Positions 27,793 to 34,985 of a DNA stretch of 36,474 nucleotides are shown here, one piece after another (position 1 is the first letter of the stretch; every line of letters begins with the position of its first letter). The translations under genes were made by a program, and so were the position numbers. The notes beneath the pieces were generated by a model. The model searched no databases. It had not been told where the DNA came from and saw nothing but the letters and a program-made list of their open reading frames with translations. This DNA comes from a bacterium (GTDB lineage Bacteria > Actinomycetota > Aquicultoria > Aquicultorales > Aquicultoraceae). The DNA is taken from NCBI GenBank assembly GCA_902810715.1, contig CADDYS010000011.1:1-36474 (forward strand). The letters are read 5' to 3'.

Positions 27793-28896
27793 ATGAAATC
27801 AAAAATAAAGGCATTAAAATTAGAAAACCTAAATATTTTAATTGAGGCAGTATCGCAAAAGTACCGCGCGTATGGCCCGGTTGCTAAAGATGGAGAGCAT
27901 GCTTTTAAAGTAATTGATCCTGAAAGCAAGCTGTATTTAGGTTGTGCCGCCACCATGCTCCCGGCAAAATACATACTTCAACCGGTTTGGCAGGACCTTT
28001 ACTCCTTTAAGCTTGGCAACGGCTTTCAGATAGAAGAACCGCGCCTTGATGAAAAACTTGCCGTCTTTGGTATCAGTCCCTGCGATGTAAATGCATTACT
28101 CGCGCTTGACCGGGTCTTTGGGGGCAAGTTTGCCGATCCCTACTATTGGAAAAGGCGTGAAAATACGCTTATCGTTGCGGCCAATTGCACCGAAGTCTCA
28201 AAAGAAAGTTTTTGTACATCCTGGGATACAGGGCCCGAGCTTTACTCAAATTATGATCTGCTGATAACAGAACTTTCCGACGGCTACATCCTCGAAGTTG
28301 GAAGTGCAAAAGGTGAAAACGTTGTCGCTCAGTTAAGCCTTGCCGAAGCAACACAAGATGATCTAAATGAGAAAACGGCAAGGCTTGACAGCGCACGTGC
28401 CAATACGGAGAAGAAGCTACCCGTCGCCCCAGATAACCTGCACCAGTTTTTTAGAGAACGTTTTAATCATCCGGCATGGGTACCGAACTCAGATGCCTGC
28501 TTCTCGTGTGGTAATTGTACTATTGTTTGCCCGACCTGCTACTGCTTTGATATAAGAGACGAGATCATGCCAAGCCGGAATGCCGGTGTTCGCCGTTCAG
28601 AATGGGACTCATGCCAGCTATTGGAATTTGCCGAAGTCGGCTTTCGGGCTAATTTCAGGCGCCCCCGGATCGACCGTTTCAAACATAGAACAATACATAA
28701 ACTCTCCTGGATGAAACAGCAGTACGGTTTGACGGGTTGCGTCGGTTGCGGCCGCTGTGTTCGCTGGTGCCCATCCTGGCCTGAAAGACGGGGGCGCGTA
28801 ACATCACTTGCCGACCCCGTCGAAATCATCGCAGACTTGATGGAGCCGCTCGAAAAGTACAAGGGCGTTGAAATACCCGTGAGAGAAGCAGCATGA
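27793..28896 (+). CDS. Group 3b hydrogenase beta subunit (Fe-S protein)
   Basis: Electron-transfer subunit of a cytosolic bidirectional (sulf)hydrogenase, about 367 aa. The N-terminal half resembles the HydB/anaerobic sulfite-reductase A family (KLGNGFQIEEPRLDEKLAVF, GISPCDVNALLALDRVF). Two 4Fe-4S motifs follow: CFSCGNCTIVCPTC (about 235) and CVGCGRCVRWCPS (about 315). After the second, the tail (WPERRGRVTSL) is unlike the GIDIT-type sequence I would expect. Start choice: ATG at 27793 is preferred; TTG at 27787 is also in frame. The ribosome site is weak, consistent with coupling to the GAF gene. Symbol hydB or hyhB depends on the naming used. Confidence 0.85.
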   Translation: MKSKIKALKLENLNILIEAVSQKYRAYGPVAKDGEHAFKVIDPESKLYLGCAATMLPAKYILQPVWQDLYSFKLGNGFQIEEPRLDEKLAVFGISPCDVNALLALDRVFGGKFADPYYWKRRENTLIVAANCTEVSKESFCTSWDTGPELYSNYDLLITELSDGYILEVGSAKGENVVAQLSLAEATQDDLNEKTARLDSARANTEKKLPVAPDNLHQFFRERFNHPAWVPNSDACFSCGNCTIVCPTCYCFDIRDEIMPSRNAGVRRSEWDSCQLLEFAEVGFRANFRRPRIDRFKHRTIHKLSWMKQQYGLTGCVGCGRCVRWCPSWPERRGRVTSLADPVEIIADLMEPLEKYKGVEIPVREAA

Positions 28897-28925
28897 GGGC
28901 GCAAGCTAATGGAGGGCAAAACTAG

Positions 28926-29768
28926 ATGAAAAATCCCTATATTGCCCATCCGGCAATAATTACTAATATCCGCCAAGAGACAGCCGAAACAAAAACGTAT
29001 ACCCTTGAGTTTACCAAACAGAAGCGCGGTTTAGTGTTCATCCCGGGACAGTTTAATATGATTTCCTTGCTTGGCTTTGGAGAAGGGCCTTTCTCGATAA
29101 CCTCATCGCCTCTGCGGAAAGAGATTTTTGAGCATACAATTCGTCTTGTAGGCAGCCTTACAGGACAGATCAATCGGTTAAATGTAGGAGATATTGTAGG
29201 AATACGGGGGCCTTACGGCAGCGGTTGGCCGGTAGGTTTAGCAAAGAACAAAGACCTTCTAATCATCGCCGGCGGCGTCGGCCTTGCCCCGCTTCGCGGC
29301 CTAATCGATATGGCCATAGAACAAAGAAATGGCTTTGGAGAAGTTGAAATCATGTACGGCTCCCGTAAACCAGAAAATCTTATCTTTACAAGCGATTATG
29401 ATAACTGGCGCTCGGCCCCAAACATAAGGCTTTTTTTAACCGTCGATGAGGTACCTAAAGGGATTGAATGGCCATACGGGCAAGGCGTCGTGACCAACCT
29501 GCTTAAGTTTTCAAAAATTAACCCGGCAAACGCTCTTGCCTTTATATGCGGCCCTGAAATTATGATGCGCTTTATCGTCCGCTCGCTCCTTATAAGAGAA
29601 TTTGCTGAGAAGAATATATTTGTCTCGATGGAGAGGCGTATGGAGTGCGGCATGGCAAAATGCGGGCGTTGCATGATCGGGCCCAAGTATGTGTGCACAG
29701 ATGGACCGGTTTTTTCTTACCCGGAAGTAAAGGCCCTGCCGCACAATCTTTTGGCAGCAAGTTTGTAG
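28926..29768 (+). CDS. Group 3b hydrogenase gamma subunit (FAD/NAD(P) and [2Fe-2S])
   Basis: Diaphorase-like subunit of 280 aa, connecting the Fe-S chain to NAD(P)H. A ferredoxin-reductase fold is visible: FIPGQFNMISLLGFGEGPFS with the FAD-binding ITSSP, then GPYGSGWP, and IIAGGVGLAPLRGLI for the pyridine nucleotide. The C-terminal cysteines ECGMAKCGRCMIG and YVC bind [2Fe-2S]. A GGAGG site lies 10 bases before the ATG. It sits between the beta and delta subunit genes in the expected order. Whether NAD or NADP is used is not evident. Confidence 0.87.
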   Translation: MKNPYIAHPAIITNIRQETAETKTYTLEFTKQKRGLVFIPGQFNMISLLGFGEGPFSITSSPLRKEIFEHTIRLVGSLTGQINRLNVGDIVGIRGPYGSGWPVGLAKNKDLLIIAGGVGLAPLRGLIDMAIEQRNGFGEVEIMYGSRKPENLIFTSDYDNWRSAPNIRLFLTVDEVPKGIEWPYGQGVVTNLLKFSKINPANALAFICGPEIMMRFIVRSLLIREFAEKNIFVSMERRMECGMAKCGRCMIGPKYVCTDGPVFSYPEVKALPHNLLAASL

Positions 29769-29778
29769 GAGGCATAAA

Positions 29779-30615
29779 TTGACAGCAAGTGCCAATAGTA
29801 ACAACGGTAAAGTAAAAACTGCGGTTTTTAAATTCACATGCTGCGCGGGGTGCCAGTTTGCCCTGCTTTATTTCTTTGACCAACTTCCAGAAACCCTCGA
29901 GCTTCTTGATTTTGTCTATTTTAAAATGGCCAGGCGAAAAGAACTGGATGAGCCTTATGACCTTGCTCTTATCGAAGGCGGCGTGAGCACACCGGAGCAT
30001 ATCGAGCAACTAAAGGCGATCCGCAAGCAAGCTAAGACATTGGTTGCCTTTGGAGCTTGTGCGGCTCACGGGGGCGTCCCGTCCATCAAGGATTGGCAAA
30101 GAGAGTTGGCCGTTGAAGAGCGAGTCTATCCTGATCCTCTTCTAATAAATTCGATAAAGGTAAGCCCTGTTGACGAATTTGTAAAGGTTGATCATTACTT
30201 GCGGGGATGCCCGATTGATGAAGTTGAGTTTATGGAATTGATAAGATCGATTGCATCTGATAAAAGCCCATATATTAGAGAGCATCCGGTCTGTGTTGAG
30301 TGCAAACTTAGAAATAATATCTGCATACTTCTCATGCGTGAAGGCGTACAAGAGAGTATGTGCTTGGGGCCTGTAACGAGAGCCGGTTGCCGTGCCATCT
30401 GCACATCCAACATGCGGGCTTGCTTTGGGTGCCGGGGACCGATGAGTAATCCCAACATACCGGAGATGGTTCGCACCTTTAAGGCAAAAGGATTTAGCGC
30501 AAAAGATATCGAGATGCGCTTTACAGAGTATGCCGGGATGAGCACCGAGTTTAGTGAAGGAGCTAGAGCTTACTATGGCAGAAAAGCACCGTATTACCAC
30601 CGGAAAGCCGCTTGA
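29779..30615 (+). CDS. Group 3b hydrogenase delta (small) subunit
   Basis: Small subunit with the proximal and further 4Fe-4S clusters, 278 aa. Motifs: CCAGCQFALLYFF (about 23), GACAAHGGVPSI (about 98), RGCPIDEVEF (about 140), then CVECKLRNNICILL and CLGP..AGCRAIC with FGCRGP. No Tat signal, so the complex stays in the cytosol. The start is TTG at 29779, supported by a TAGGAGG site (29766-29772). The gene overlaps the alpha-subunit gene by 41 bases. Confidence 0.88.
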   Translation: MTASANSNNGKVKTAVFKFTCCAGCQFALLYFFDQLPETLELLDFVYFKMARRKELDEPYDLALIEGGVSTPEHIEQLKAIRKQAKTLVAFGACAAHGGVPSIKDWQRELAVEERVYPDPLLINSIKVSPVDEFVKVDHYLRGCPIDEVEFMELIRSIASDKSPYIREHPVCVECKLRNNICILLMREGVQESMCLGPVTRAGCRAICTSNMRACFGCRGPMSNPNIPEMVRTFKAKGFSAKDIEMRFTEYAGMSTEFSEGARAYYGRKAPYYHRKAA

Positions 30616-31867
30616 GAAACAAGTAAAAGTTGATTATCTGGCAAGGACTGAGGGAGAAGCCGGGATACACGCACTCGTCTCAGATAGCGAGGTAAAGGAG
30701 CTTAAGTTTAATATCTGGGAGCCGGCAAGGTTTTTCGAAGGCTTCCTTGTCGGCAGGATGTATTACGAAGTGCACGACCTCGTATCAAGGATATGCGGTA
30801 TATGCCCCGTATCGCACTCAACAACAGCGCTAAGGGCTCTAGAGAAGGCTACCGGCGTTGAGGTAAGCGAGCAAACAAAAATATTACGCCGTATTTTATC
30901 GCGCAGTCAAATTGCAGCAAGCCATATAATCCATCTTTACATGCTCGCCGCCCCCGACTATTTGGGCCATGACAGCATAATCCCTGTCGTGCAAGAAAAT
31001 CCCGATATTTTCAAGCGTTTTTATAGAATGAAGACGGCGGTTAATAATCTAACCACGGTAATTGGCGGCCGTGCCCTCCATACAATGACTGCAATTTTCG
31101 GCGGCTTTACCCGCATACCTTCGCGGAAAAACCTCTTAAAAGCGGCAGATAATCTAAAAGAAATAAAAGATGATGCCCTGGAAACCGTAAGATTTATAGA
31201 TAGCCTGCCAATCCCGGAGTTTTACAGTGAAAACATTTATGTTTCTTTGAAGGGAGAGAATGCTTATCCCGTAAACGAAGGGCGTCTGGCATCAACCTCG
31301 GGCATTGATGTCTCTGAGGGTGAATATCGTAACCATTTTACTGAGCGGCAACTTCCCTACACCAACTCCAAATACTCAAGCCTAGACGGTAAAGATTCTT
31401 TTATGGTCGGCGCCCTGGCGAGAATAAACCAAAACTTTGATTTGCTTTCAAGCGATGCTAAAGCAATTGCGGCTGAAACTGGTTTTATGGTTCCAAGCCG
31501 CAATCCATATTTGAATAATCTTGCCCAGGCAATTGAAATAGTAGACGGCATAGAAGATTGCATCGGCTTAATTGACGGTCTTCACCCGAAGGAAGAAAAA
31601 CCATCTTACACCATAAAAGAAGGAGAAGCCGGTGCAATAACCGAGGCGCCGCGCGGTCTTCTTTATCATTTTTACCGCGTCTCAAAAAATGGAGTGATCG
31701 AGAAGGCGGATATCGTCACCCCAACAGCGCACAACGCTTTCAATATTGAAAAAGACCTTAATCTTCTTCTTCCAACAATCGGCCATTTGGATGAAGAGAC
31801 AATAACCATGCGCTGTGAAGAGCTAATCCGCGCATACGACCCCTGTTTTTCGTGCTCCGTTCATTAA
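30575..31867 (+). CDS. Group 3b hydrogenase alpha (large) subunit lacking a C-terminal extension
   Basis: Catalytic [NiFe] subunit of 430 aa. The N-terminal motif is RICGICPVSHS and the C-terminal one is DPCFSCSVH. All four nickel Cys are coded as Cys. The reading frame ends exactly after the last His (TAA at 31865-31867), so there is no peptide for a maturation endopeptidase to remove, whereas most members of the wider family, including characterised group 3b enzymes, carry one. The ATG at 30575 is chosen over the open frame from 30554 because GAAGGAG lies 11 bases upstream. It overlaps the delta gene. Likely function is reversible H2 exchange with NAD(P)H. Confidence 0.9.
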   Translation: MAEKHRITTGKPLEKQVKVDYLARTEGEAGIHALVSDSEVKELKFNIWEPARFFEGFLVGRMYYEVHDLVSRICGICPVSHSTTALRALEKATGVEVSEQTKILRRILSRSQIAASHIIHLYMLAAPDYLGHDSIIPVVQENPDIFKRFYRMKTAVNNLTTVIGGRALHTMTAIFGGFTRIPSRKNLLKAADNLKEIKDDALETVRFIDSLPIPEFYSENIYVSLKGENAYPVNEGRLASTSGIDVSEGEYRNHFTERQLPYTNSKYSSLDGKDSFMVGALARINQNFDLLSSDAKAIAAETGFMVPSRNPYLNNLAQAIEIVDGIEDCIGLIDGLHPKEEKPSYTIKEGEAGAITEAPRGLLYHFYRVSKNGVIEKADIVTPTAHNAFNIEKDLNLLLPTIGHLDEETITMRCEELIRAYDPCFSCSVH

Positions 31868-31952
31868 CTGGGAAATAATAAACGCATGGGGTATAATGCA
31901 AAGGTACTTTTTGAAAAAATTCCTACCGTTATATTGATTTATAAGGAGCCGA

Positions 31953-32513
31953 ATGCAATCAATCGATTTTAAAGCGTTTACACTAATTAACCAATTTGCA
32001 GGTAAATGGCATCTTCTTGATGCTTTAATGATTGCGATGGCAAAATACGGACCGCTGCTCTTCGTTATCCTGCTTCTTTATCTGTGGTTTAAGAAGAGTG
32101 AGGACGGAAAACAAGCAGCAATTTTAACGGTTATAAGCCTTGCGGCTGCACTTTTAGTAAACCAGATAATCGGTCACATATACTTTAGACCACGTCCTTT
32201 TGTTTTTCACAATGTGAATCTTCTGCTTCCCAAATCACCGGATCCATCATTTCCTTCGGATCATGCAACGCTTTCCTTCGCTGTTGCGACCCTTGTATTG
32301 TTTTGGAACAAAAAGATTGGAGTTTACACGGGTGCTTTAGGTATTCTGATTGCGTTTGCGCGAGTTTTTGTTGGGACACATTACCCCTTTGATGTTTTGG
32401 GCGGTGCCGTTATTGGGTCAACCACCGGTTACTTCGTTTGGAATTTAAAGCCAAAGCTAGAATTCTTGACTCGCTATGTTATCGATATTGCCAAGAAAGT
32501 TAGGCTGGCCTGA
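31953..32513 (+). CDS. PAP2-family membrane phosphatase
   Basis: Type 2 phosphatidic-acid/undecaprenyl-pyrophosphate phosphatase, 186 aa with about five hydrophobic segments. Catalytic motifs are all present: FRPRPF (C1, about 75), PSDHATLS (C2, about 98) and R..V.THYPFDVLGG (C3, about 145). Most similar in layout to BcrC-type undecaprenyl-diphosphate phosphatases that recycle the peptidoglycan carrier, but the substrate is uncertain. ATAAGGAG lies 6 bases before the ATG. A TATAAT box (about 31893-31898) is nearby but lacks a clear -35. It follows the hydrogenase operon by 85 bases. Confidence 0.85.
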   Translation: MQSIDFKAFTLINQFAGKWHLLDALMIAMAKYGPLLFVILLLYLWFKKSEDGKQAAILTVISLAAALLVNQIIGHIYFRPRPFVFHNVNLLLPKSPDPSFPSDHATLSFAVATLVLFWNKKIGVYTGALGILIAFARVFVGTHYPFDVLGGAVIGSTTGYFVWNLKPKLEFLTRYVIDIAKKVRLA

Positions 32514-32598
32514 GATCTGGGACGGTCCTACAAAAATCCAAATTGTCGGATAGTATCTGGTTGTAATGTCACCGAAAATGGAGCTAGAAACAAAAAGG

Positions 32599-32625
32599 GA
32601 TTTTTGGCTTTGTTAAGCCAAAATC
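32599..32625 (+). terminator. Possible terminator hairpin after the PAP2 gene
   Basis: GATTTTTGGCTT (32599-32610) pairs with AAGCCAAAATC (32615-32625), with one bulged T and a TGTT loop. The stem is long but no T-run follows on the plus strand, so termination is uncertain. Confidence 0.35.
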
Positions 32626-32692
32626 TTCCGTGCTCCCCAAATCGGTAGCTATTCGAACCATTAGAGAAGCTATGCACTCTTGCTATCTACGG

Positions 32693-33004
32693 ATCCTGAT
32701 TCTGTGAGCCTCTACTAAGAATAGCTTTCCATTAAAATGGCTCATGCTTTGGTGGGCTGATAGGTAATCTTTCAACCTTTCGATCAGTTGTGACATTGCT
32801 TCTGGGTGATTTCTTATTTGAAGGTACCAAAATGTGATAACTGGCGAAGTTAATATAACTGACTATTTTACAAGTCTCTTGGCCGTTTCCAAAAACTCCT
32901 TAGCGTTCTCGATCATTTCGGAAGCTGCCTCCTTAGACTAACCAAAGCAAGAGCTGAAATAAGGACATTAGTATCTAGAACTACTTTTGGCCTTAGGGGT
33001 CTTC
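32693..33004 (-). pseudogene. Chimeric toxin pseudogene: PIN start fused to a DUF5615-like tail
   Basis: Read from 33004 on the minus strand, the first codons give MRRPLRPKVVLDTNVLISAL, a typical PIN-domain beginning with its first catalytic Asp. It starts at an ATGA overlap with the RHH antitoxin stop, as in VapBC operons. A frame change follows near 32940, then KEAASEMIENAKEFLETA..LVK up to a TAG. The same frame then resumes with SVILTSPVI and ends as a different protein tail, HFNGKLFLVEAHRIRIRR, ending in TAG (32695-32693). The tail resembles the C terminus of DUF5615 PIN-like toxins. The whole cannot yield a working toxin. Domain calls are from pattern memory; the DUF5615 part is the less certain. 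Confidence 0.6.
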
Positions 33005-33253
33005 TCATGAGGTCTGCTCACGTAACTCCCCAATAATGCGCTCAACATCGGCATCTGAAGTAATACCTAGGCTTCTAGCTCTTTCGGCGGTTTCTCTTTG
33101 AAGTTTGCGCCATTTTCTGGTATCAACATATTGCCTTAAGGCTTCTCTAAAGAGCTCGCTTCTGGTTCTTCCTTCTTCTCTGGCAAGCTCCTGGGCCTGT
33201 TCATAAATTTCTTCTGGCATGGATAACGTTACGACTTTGTATTTGCCCAACAT
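33005..33253 (-). CDS. RHH (ribbon-helix-helix) antitoxin, copy A
   Basis: 82-aa ribbon-helix-helix protein: VVTLSMPEEIYEQAQELARE is the strand and first helix, then RTRSELFREALRQYV the second. A Lys/Arg-rich C-terminal helix follows, ending in a conserved DVERIIGELREQTS. It is the antitoxin of a type II module whose PIN toxin, downstream in an ATGA overlap, is broken. The ATG at 33253 has an ideal AGGAGG site (33264-33259). A promoter lies just upstream. It is nearly identical to copy B at 34604-34852 in opposite orientation. Codon use does not visibly differ from the surroundings. Confidence 0.87.
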   Translation of the reverse strand: MLGKYKVVTLSMPEEIYEQAQELAREEGRTRSELFREALRQYVDTRKWRKLQRETAERARSLGITSDADVERIIGELREQTS

Positions 33254-33280
33254 AATCACCTCCTGTTAATATTAATTATT

Positions 33281-33309
33281 ATTAAATATTAATATTTATT
33301 ATCGGTCAA
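33281..33309 (-). promoter_or_regulatory. Promoter of RHH copy A
   Basis: Minus strand: TTGACC (33309-33304), a 17-bp spacer and TTTAAT (33286-33281). The spacer and -10 are made of AATATT/TAATAA repeats, a likely operator for autorepression by the RHH protein. Confidence 0.6.
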
Positions 33310-33397
33310 GTAGATTTTTTAACAACTTTTTGGCAAAACCAGGGGATCGGATTCAAACCTTTTCCAAAAACAAAAAATGGCTCGTCAAAGCCATTAT
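33302..33397. repeat. Direct repeat, copy 1 (about 95 bp)
   Basis: Matches 34263-34355 in the same orientation with scattered mismatches. It includes a segment resembling the 3' end of a tRNA (33335-33358) and a hairpin ATGGCT/AGCCAT (33377-33394). In copy 1 it lies just upstream of the RHH promoter. Confidence 0.75.
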
Positions 33398-33619
33398 CTT
33401 GTGGTTTGAATAATGTCTAACCCGGGGTTAATGAATTATTCCAACCATTATTTTGGCTCTACAGAGCCTATGTTTCCAGTTTGAATCCTTTTGGCTCCCT
33501 GGATTCGCATTTATTCAAACTTTATACAGAAATTGCCAGTTTGATAGCTTAGATAAATAGTGGCATCTGGTTTTTGTGTCGAAAGGTATCAAAAGAGGGC
33601 AATAAGCGAAGTAAATATA
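33398..33619. other. Noncoding stretch between the RHH and nucleotidyltransferase genes
   Basis: No coding sequence recognised. It has a hairpin GGCTCT-AC-AGAGCC (near 33464-33477) and repeated GTTTGAAT/ATTCAAAC words. The hairpin could end transcription of the nucleotidyltransferase gene, but no T-run is obvious. Confidence 0.5.
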
Positions 33620-34183
33620 TCATTGTTTTTTCTCCCAAAGAGTAAGACCGTGAGATACTTCCTCATAAAATACTGGGTCTTTTTTCTTAAGTGTTATGTA
33701 ATCAATTGGTTTTTTGGCCACAAGCTGGATTTTTTCGGCAAGCTCGAACTCCCTTACTTTGGCCAAGGTTTCTTTAGGGTCATTCGTTAACACGAAAAGG
33801 TCAATATCGCTCTCTTCAATATTGGTACCAGTAGCACTACTGCCAAAAAGAACGATCTTATCCGAGATTTCCTTGAGAGCCAAGATTAGGGGTTCAATCT
33901 TCATGAGATTTATTAAAACTTTAATCTGACGGATAAGAGGATTATCTAAGCTCACTGAATAAAAAGCCATCCTCCCTCTTCTTTGGGAAATGATTAGACC
34001 ATCCTCAACTAGTTCCTTAAGAGCAAAATTTGCCCCTGCTCTGCTCACCCCAGTTGCTTCTTTAACTTCTCTTTCGGTATATTCACCGCTTGGGTGGTCA
34101 GCCAAAAAGCCAAGGATTTTGTTGTAGTTAGTGAAGAAAAATCGGGTCTTAAAATGTGATTTATGTTCTAATATATTAGACAT
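33620..34183 (-). CDS. HTH-MNT protein: winged-helix fused to a nucleotidyltransferase
   Basis: 187 aa. The N-terminal half is a winged-helix domain (TEREVKEATGVSRAGANFAL, then DGLIISQRRGRMAFYSV). The C-terminal half is a minimal nucleotidyltransferase: LFGSSATGTNIEESDIDLFV holds the GSx and DxD motif. MNT proteins usually act as antitoxins of HEPN RNases by nucleotidylating them, and fused HTH forms probably autoregulate. No HEPN gene is next to it. Palindromes at 34167-34180 and 34186-34201 flank the start codon. The promoter places the transcript start at or next to the ATG, and there is no Shine-Dalgarno, so the mRNA is probably leaderless. Orphan, mobile-region gene. Confidence 0.82.
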   Translation of the reverse strand: MSNILEHKSHFKTRFFFTNYNKILGFLADHPSGEYTEREVKEATGVSRAGANFALKELVEDGLIISQRRGRMAFYSVSLDNPLIRQIKVLINLMKIEPLILALKEISDKIVLFGSSATGTNIEESDIDLFVLTNDPKETLAKVREFELAEKIQLVAKKPIDYITLKKKDPVFYEEVSHGLTLWEKKQ

Positions 34184-34217
34184 AATTCTATTATATTAGA
34201 ACATGGGAGACGGTCAA
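34167..34217 (-). promoter_or_regulatory. Leaderless promoter and paired operators of the HTH-MNT gene
   Basis: Minus strand: TTGACC (34217-34212), a 16-bp spacer, TATAAT (34195-34190), then 6 bases to the ATG at 34183. The perfect palindrome TCTAATATATTAGA (34167-34180) covers codons 2-6, and a near-palindrome (34186-34201) covers the -10. The first, with its flanks, is close to a 21-bp palindrome. Both fit dimer binding by the protein's own HTH. Confidence 0.68.
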
Positions 34218-34230
34218 GAGTTTTATTGCT

Positions 34231-34266
34231 ACCTACGAACTTCGACAATAATGCGTTCAATATCGG
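34231..34266 (-). pseudogene. Third RHH antitoxin copy, C-terminal remnant
   Basis: Minus strand encodes L-T-D-I-E-R-I-I-V-E-V-R-R-stop, matching the DVERIIGELRE end of copies A and B. It then joins directly the upstream-region repeat (34263-34355). The junction is the pentamer ATCGG (34262-34266), which in copy A occurs both in the gene end (33047-33051) and before the promoter (33301-33305). The body of the gene, 254 bp, is missing between them. Confidence 0.72.
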
Positions 34267-34355
34267 TTAGGTAGATTTTTTATAATCCTTAGACAAAACC
34301 GGGGGTCGGATTCGAACTTCTCTAAAAAACAAAAATGGCTCGTTAAAGCCATTAT
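34263..34355. repeat. Direct repeat, copy 2 (about 93 bp)
   Basis: Matches 33302-33397. It contains the better preserved tRNA-3'-end-like segment (34295-34317, complement GTTCGAATCCGACCCCCGG) and a hairpin ATGGCT/AGCCAT near 34334-34351. Confidence 0.75.
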
Positions 34356-34393
34356 TTCCAGCAAGAGGGACGCTGTTGCCTACGAGTCCCAAC

Positions 34394-34516
34394 TCACTTC
34401 ACCTGTATGATTTCTCTCAGTCGCTCGCCTTTTCTTGTCAGTTTAGGACGCAGAGGAAACAACGTCCCCCTGGCCTTGTCATATACGGTATGGCTTGATC
34501 TTCTATAGTGCTCCAT
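34394..34516 (-). pseudogene. IS200/IS605 TnpA remnant
   Basis: A 40-codon frame opens with MEHYRRSSHTVYD, the usual N terminus of IS200-type Y1 transposases, and ends with LTRKGERLREII, resembling their next helix. The beta-strand segment between them is scrambled (probably two frame changes), and the catalytic His and Tyr are absent. The element's end hairpin lies upstream at 34538-34551. Non-functional. Confidence 0.65.
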
Positions 34517-34537
34517 GCCGCAAGCATACTAAAGTCT

Positions 34538-34551
34538 TCGCCTAAAGGCGA
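34538..34551. mobile_element. IS200/IS605-type subterminal hairpin
   Basis: TCGCCT-AA-AGGCGA followed by GGGATTTTCTCCC. IS200/IS605 ends carry short imperfect hairpins like this instead of inverted repeats. It lies 22 bases from the TnpA remnant's ATG and 28 bases before the sequence shared by RHH copies A and B. Confidence 0.55.
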
Positions 34552-34603
34552 GGGATTTTCTCCCAATCCCCGAAATGGACATTAATATTAACAGGAGGTG
34601 ATT

Positions 34604-34852
34604 ATGTTGGGCAAATACAAAGTTGTAACGTTATCCATGCCGGAAGAAATCTATGAGCAAGCTGATGAGATTGCCAAAGAAGAGGGCAGAACTAGAAGCG
34701 AGCTCTTCAGGGAAGCCTTGAGACAATATGTTGATACCAGAAAATGGCGTAAGATTCAAAGGGAAACTGCAGAAAGAGCTAGAAGCTTAGGTGTAACTTC
34801 AGATGCCGACGTTGAGCGCATCATTGGGGAGCTACGTGAGCAGACCTCATGA
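34604..34852 (+). CDS. RHH antitoxin, copy B
   Basis: 82 aa, differing from copy A by only a few conservative residues (EQADEIAKEE versus EQAQELAREE, and K-I-Q, V-T). The AGGAGG site (34593-34598) and ATG are the same. The upstream identity stops at ATTAATATTAAC (34581-34592), so the TTGACC/TTTAAT promoter of copy A is missing. The stop overlaps an ATG of a PIN toxin that breaks off after about 11 matching codons. Expression would depend on an outside promoter. Confidence 0.85.
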   Translation: MLGKYKVVTLSMPEEIYEQADEIAKEEGRTRSELFREALRQYVDTRKWRKIQRETAERARSLGVTSDADVERIIGELREQTS

Positions 34853-34905
34853 GAAAAGCCCTCAGACCAAAAGTAGTCTTCCTGACTTCCGCACTACGTA
34901 AATAG
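34849..34905 (+). pseudogene. Truncated PIN toxin, copy B
   Basis: Reads MRKALRPKVVFLTSALRK then TAG. The first 11 codons match the PIN start of copy A (MRRPLRPKVV); the DTN metal site is replaced by unrelated residues. The match breaks near 34880, about 100 bases before the IS1634-like transposase, suggesting that element or a deletion truncated it. Confidence 0.6.
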
Positions 34906-34951
34906 CAGAGAAACCACACCCCGATCTAGCTGGGATAAAGCAAAATAGGAA

Positions 34952-34976
34952 TAGCAAAATGGGTGTCCCATTGCTA
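34952..34976. repeat. Hairpin upstream of the transposase
   Basis: TAGCAAAATGGG and CCCATTGCTA pair around TGT, with one bulged A. It lies about 10 bases before the transposase start and might limit transcription from outside the element, as in other insertion sequences. Confidence 0.5.
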
Positions 34977-34985
34977 AAATAAAGC

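Noticed and set aside
34295-34317. A complete tRNA gene
   Set aside because: Only the 3' part resembles a tRNA; no D-arm, anticodon arm or 5' acceptor strand is present.
34952-34976. Left inverted repeat of the insertion sequence
   Set aside because: The hairpin has no matching copy after the transposase stop.
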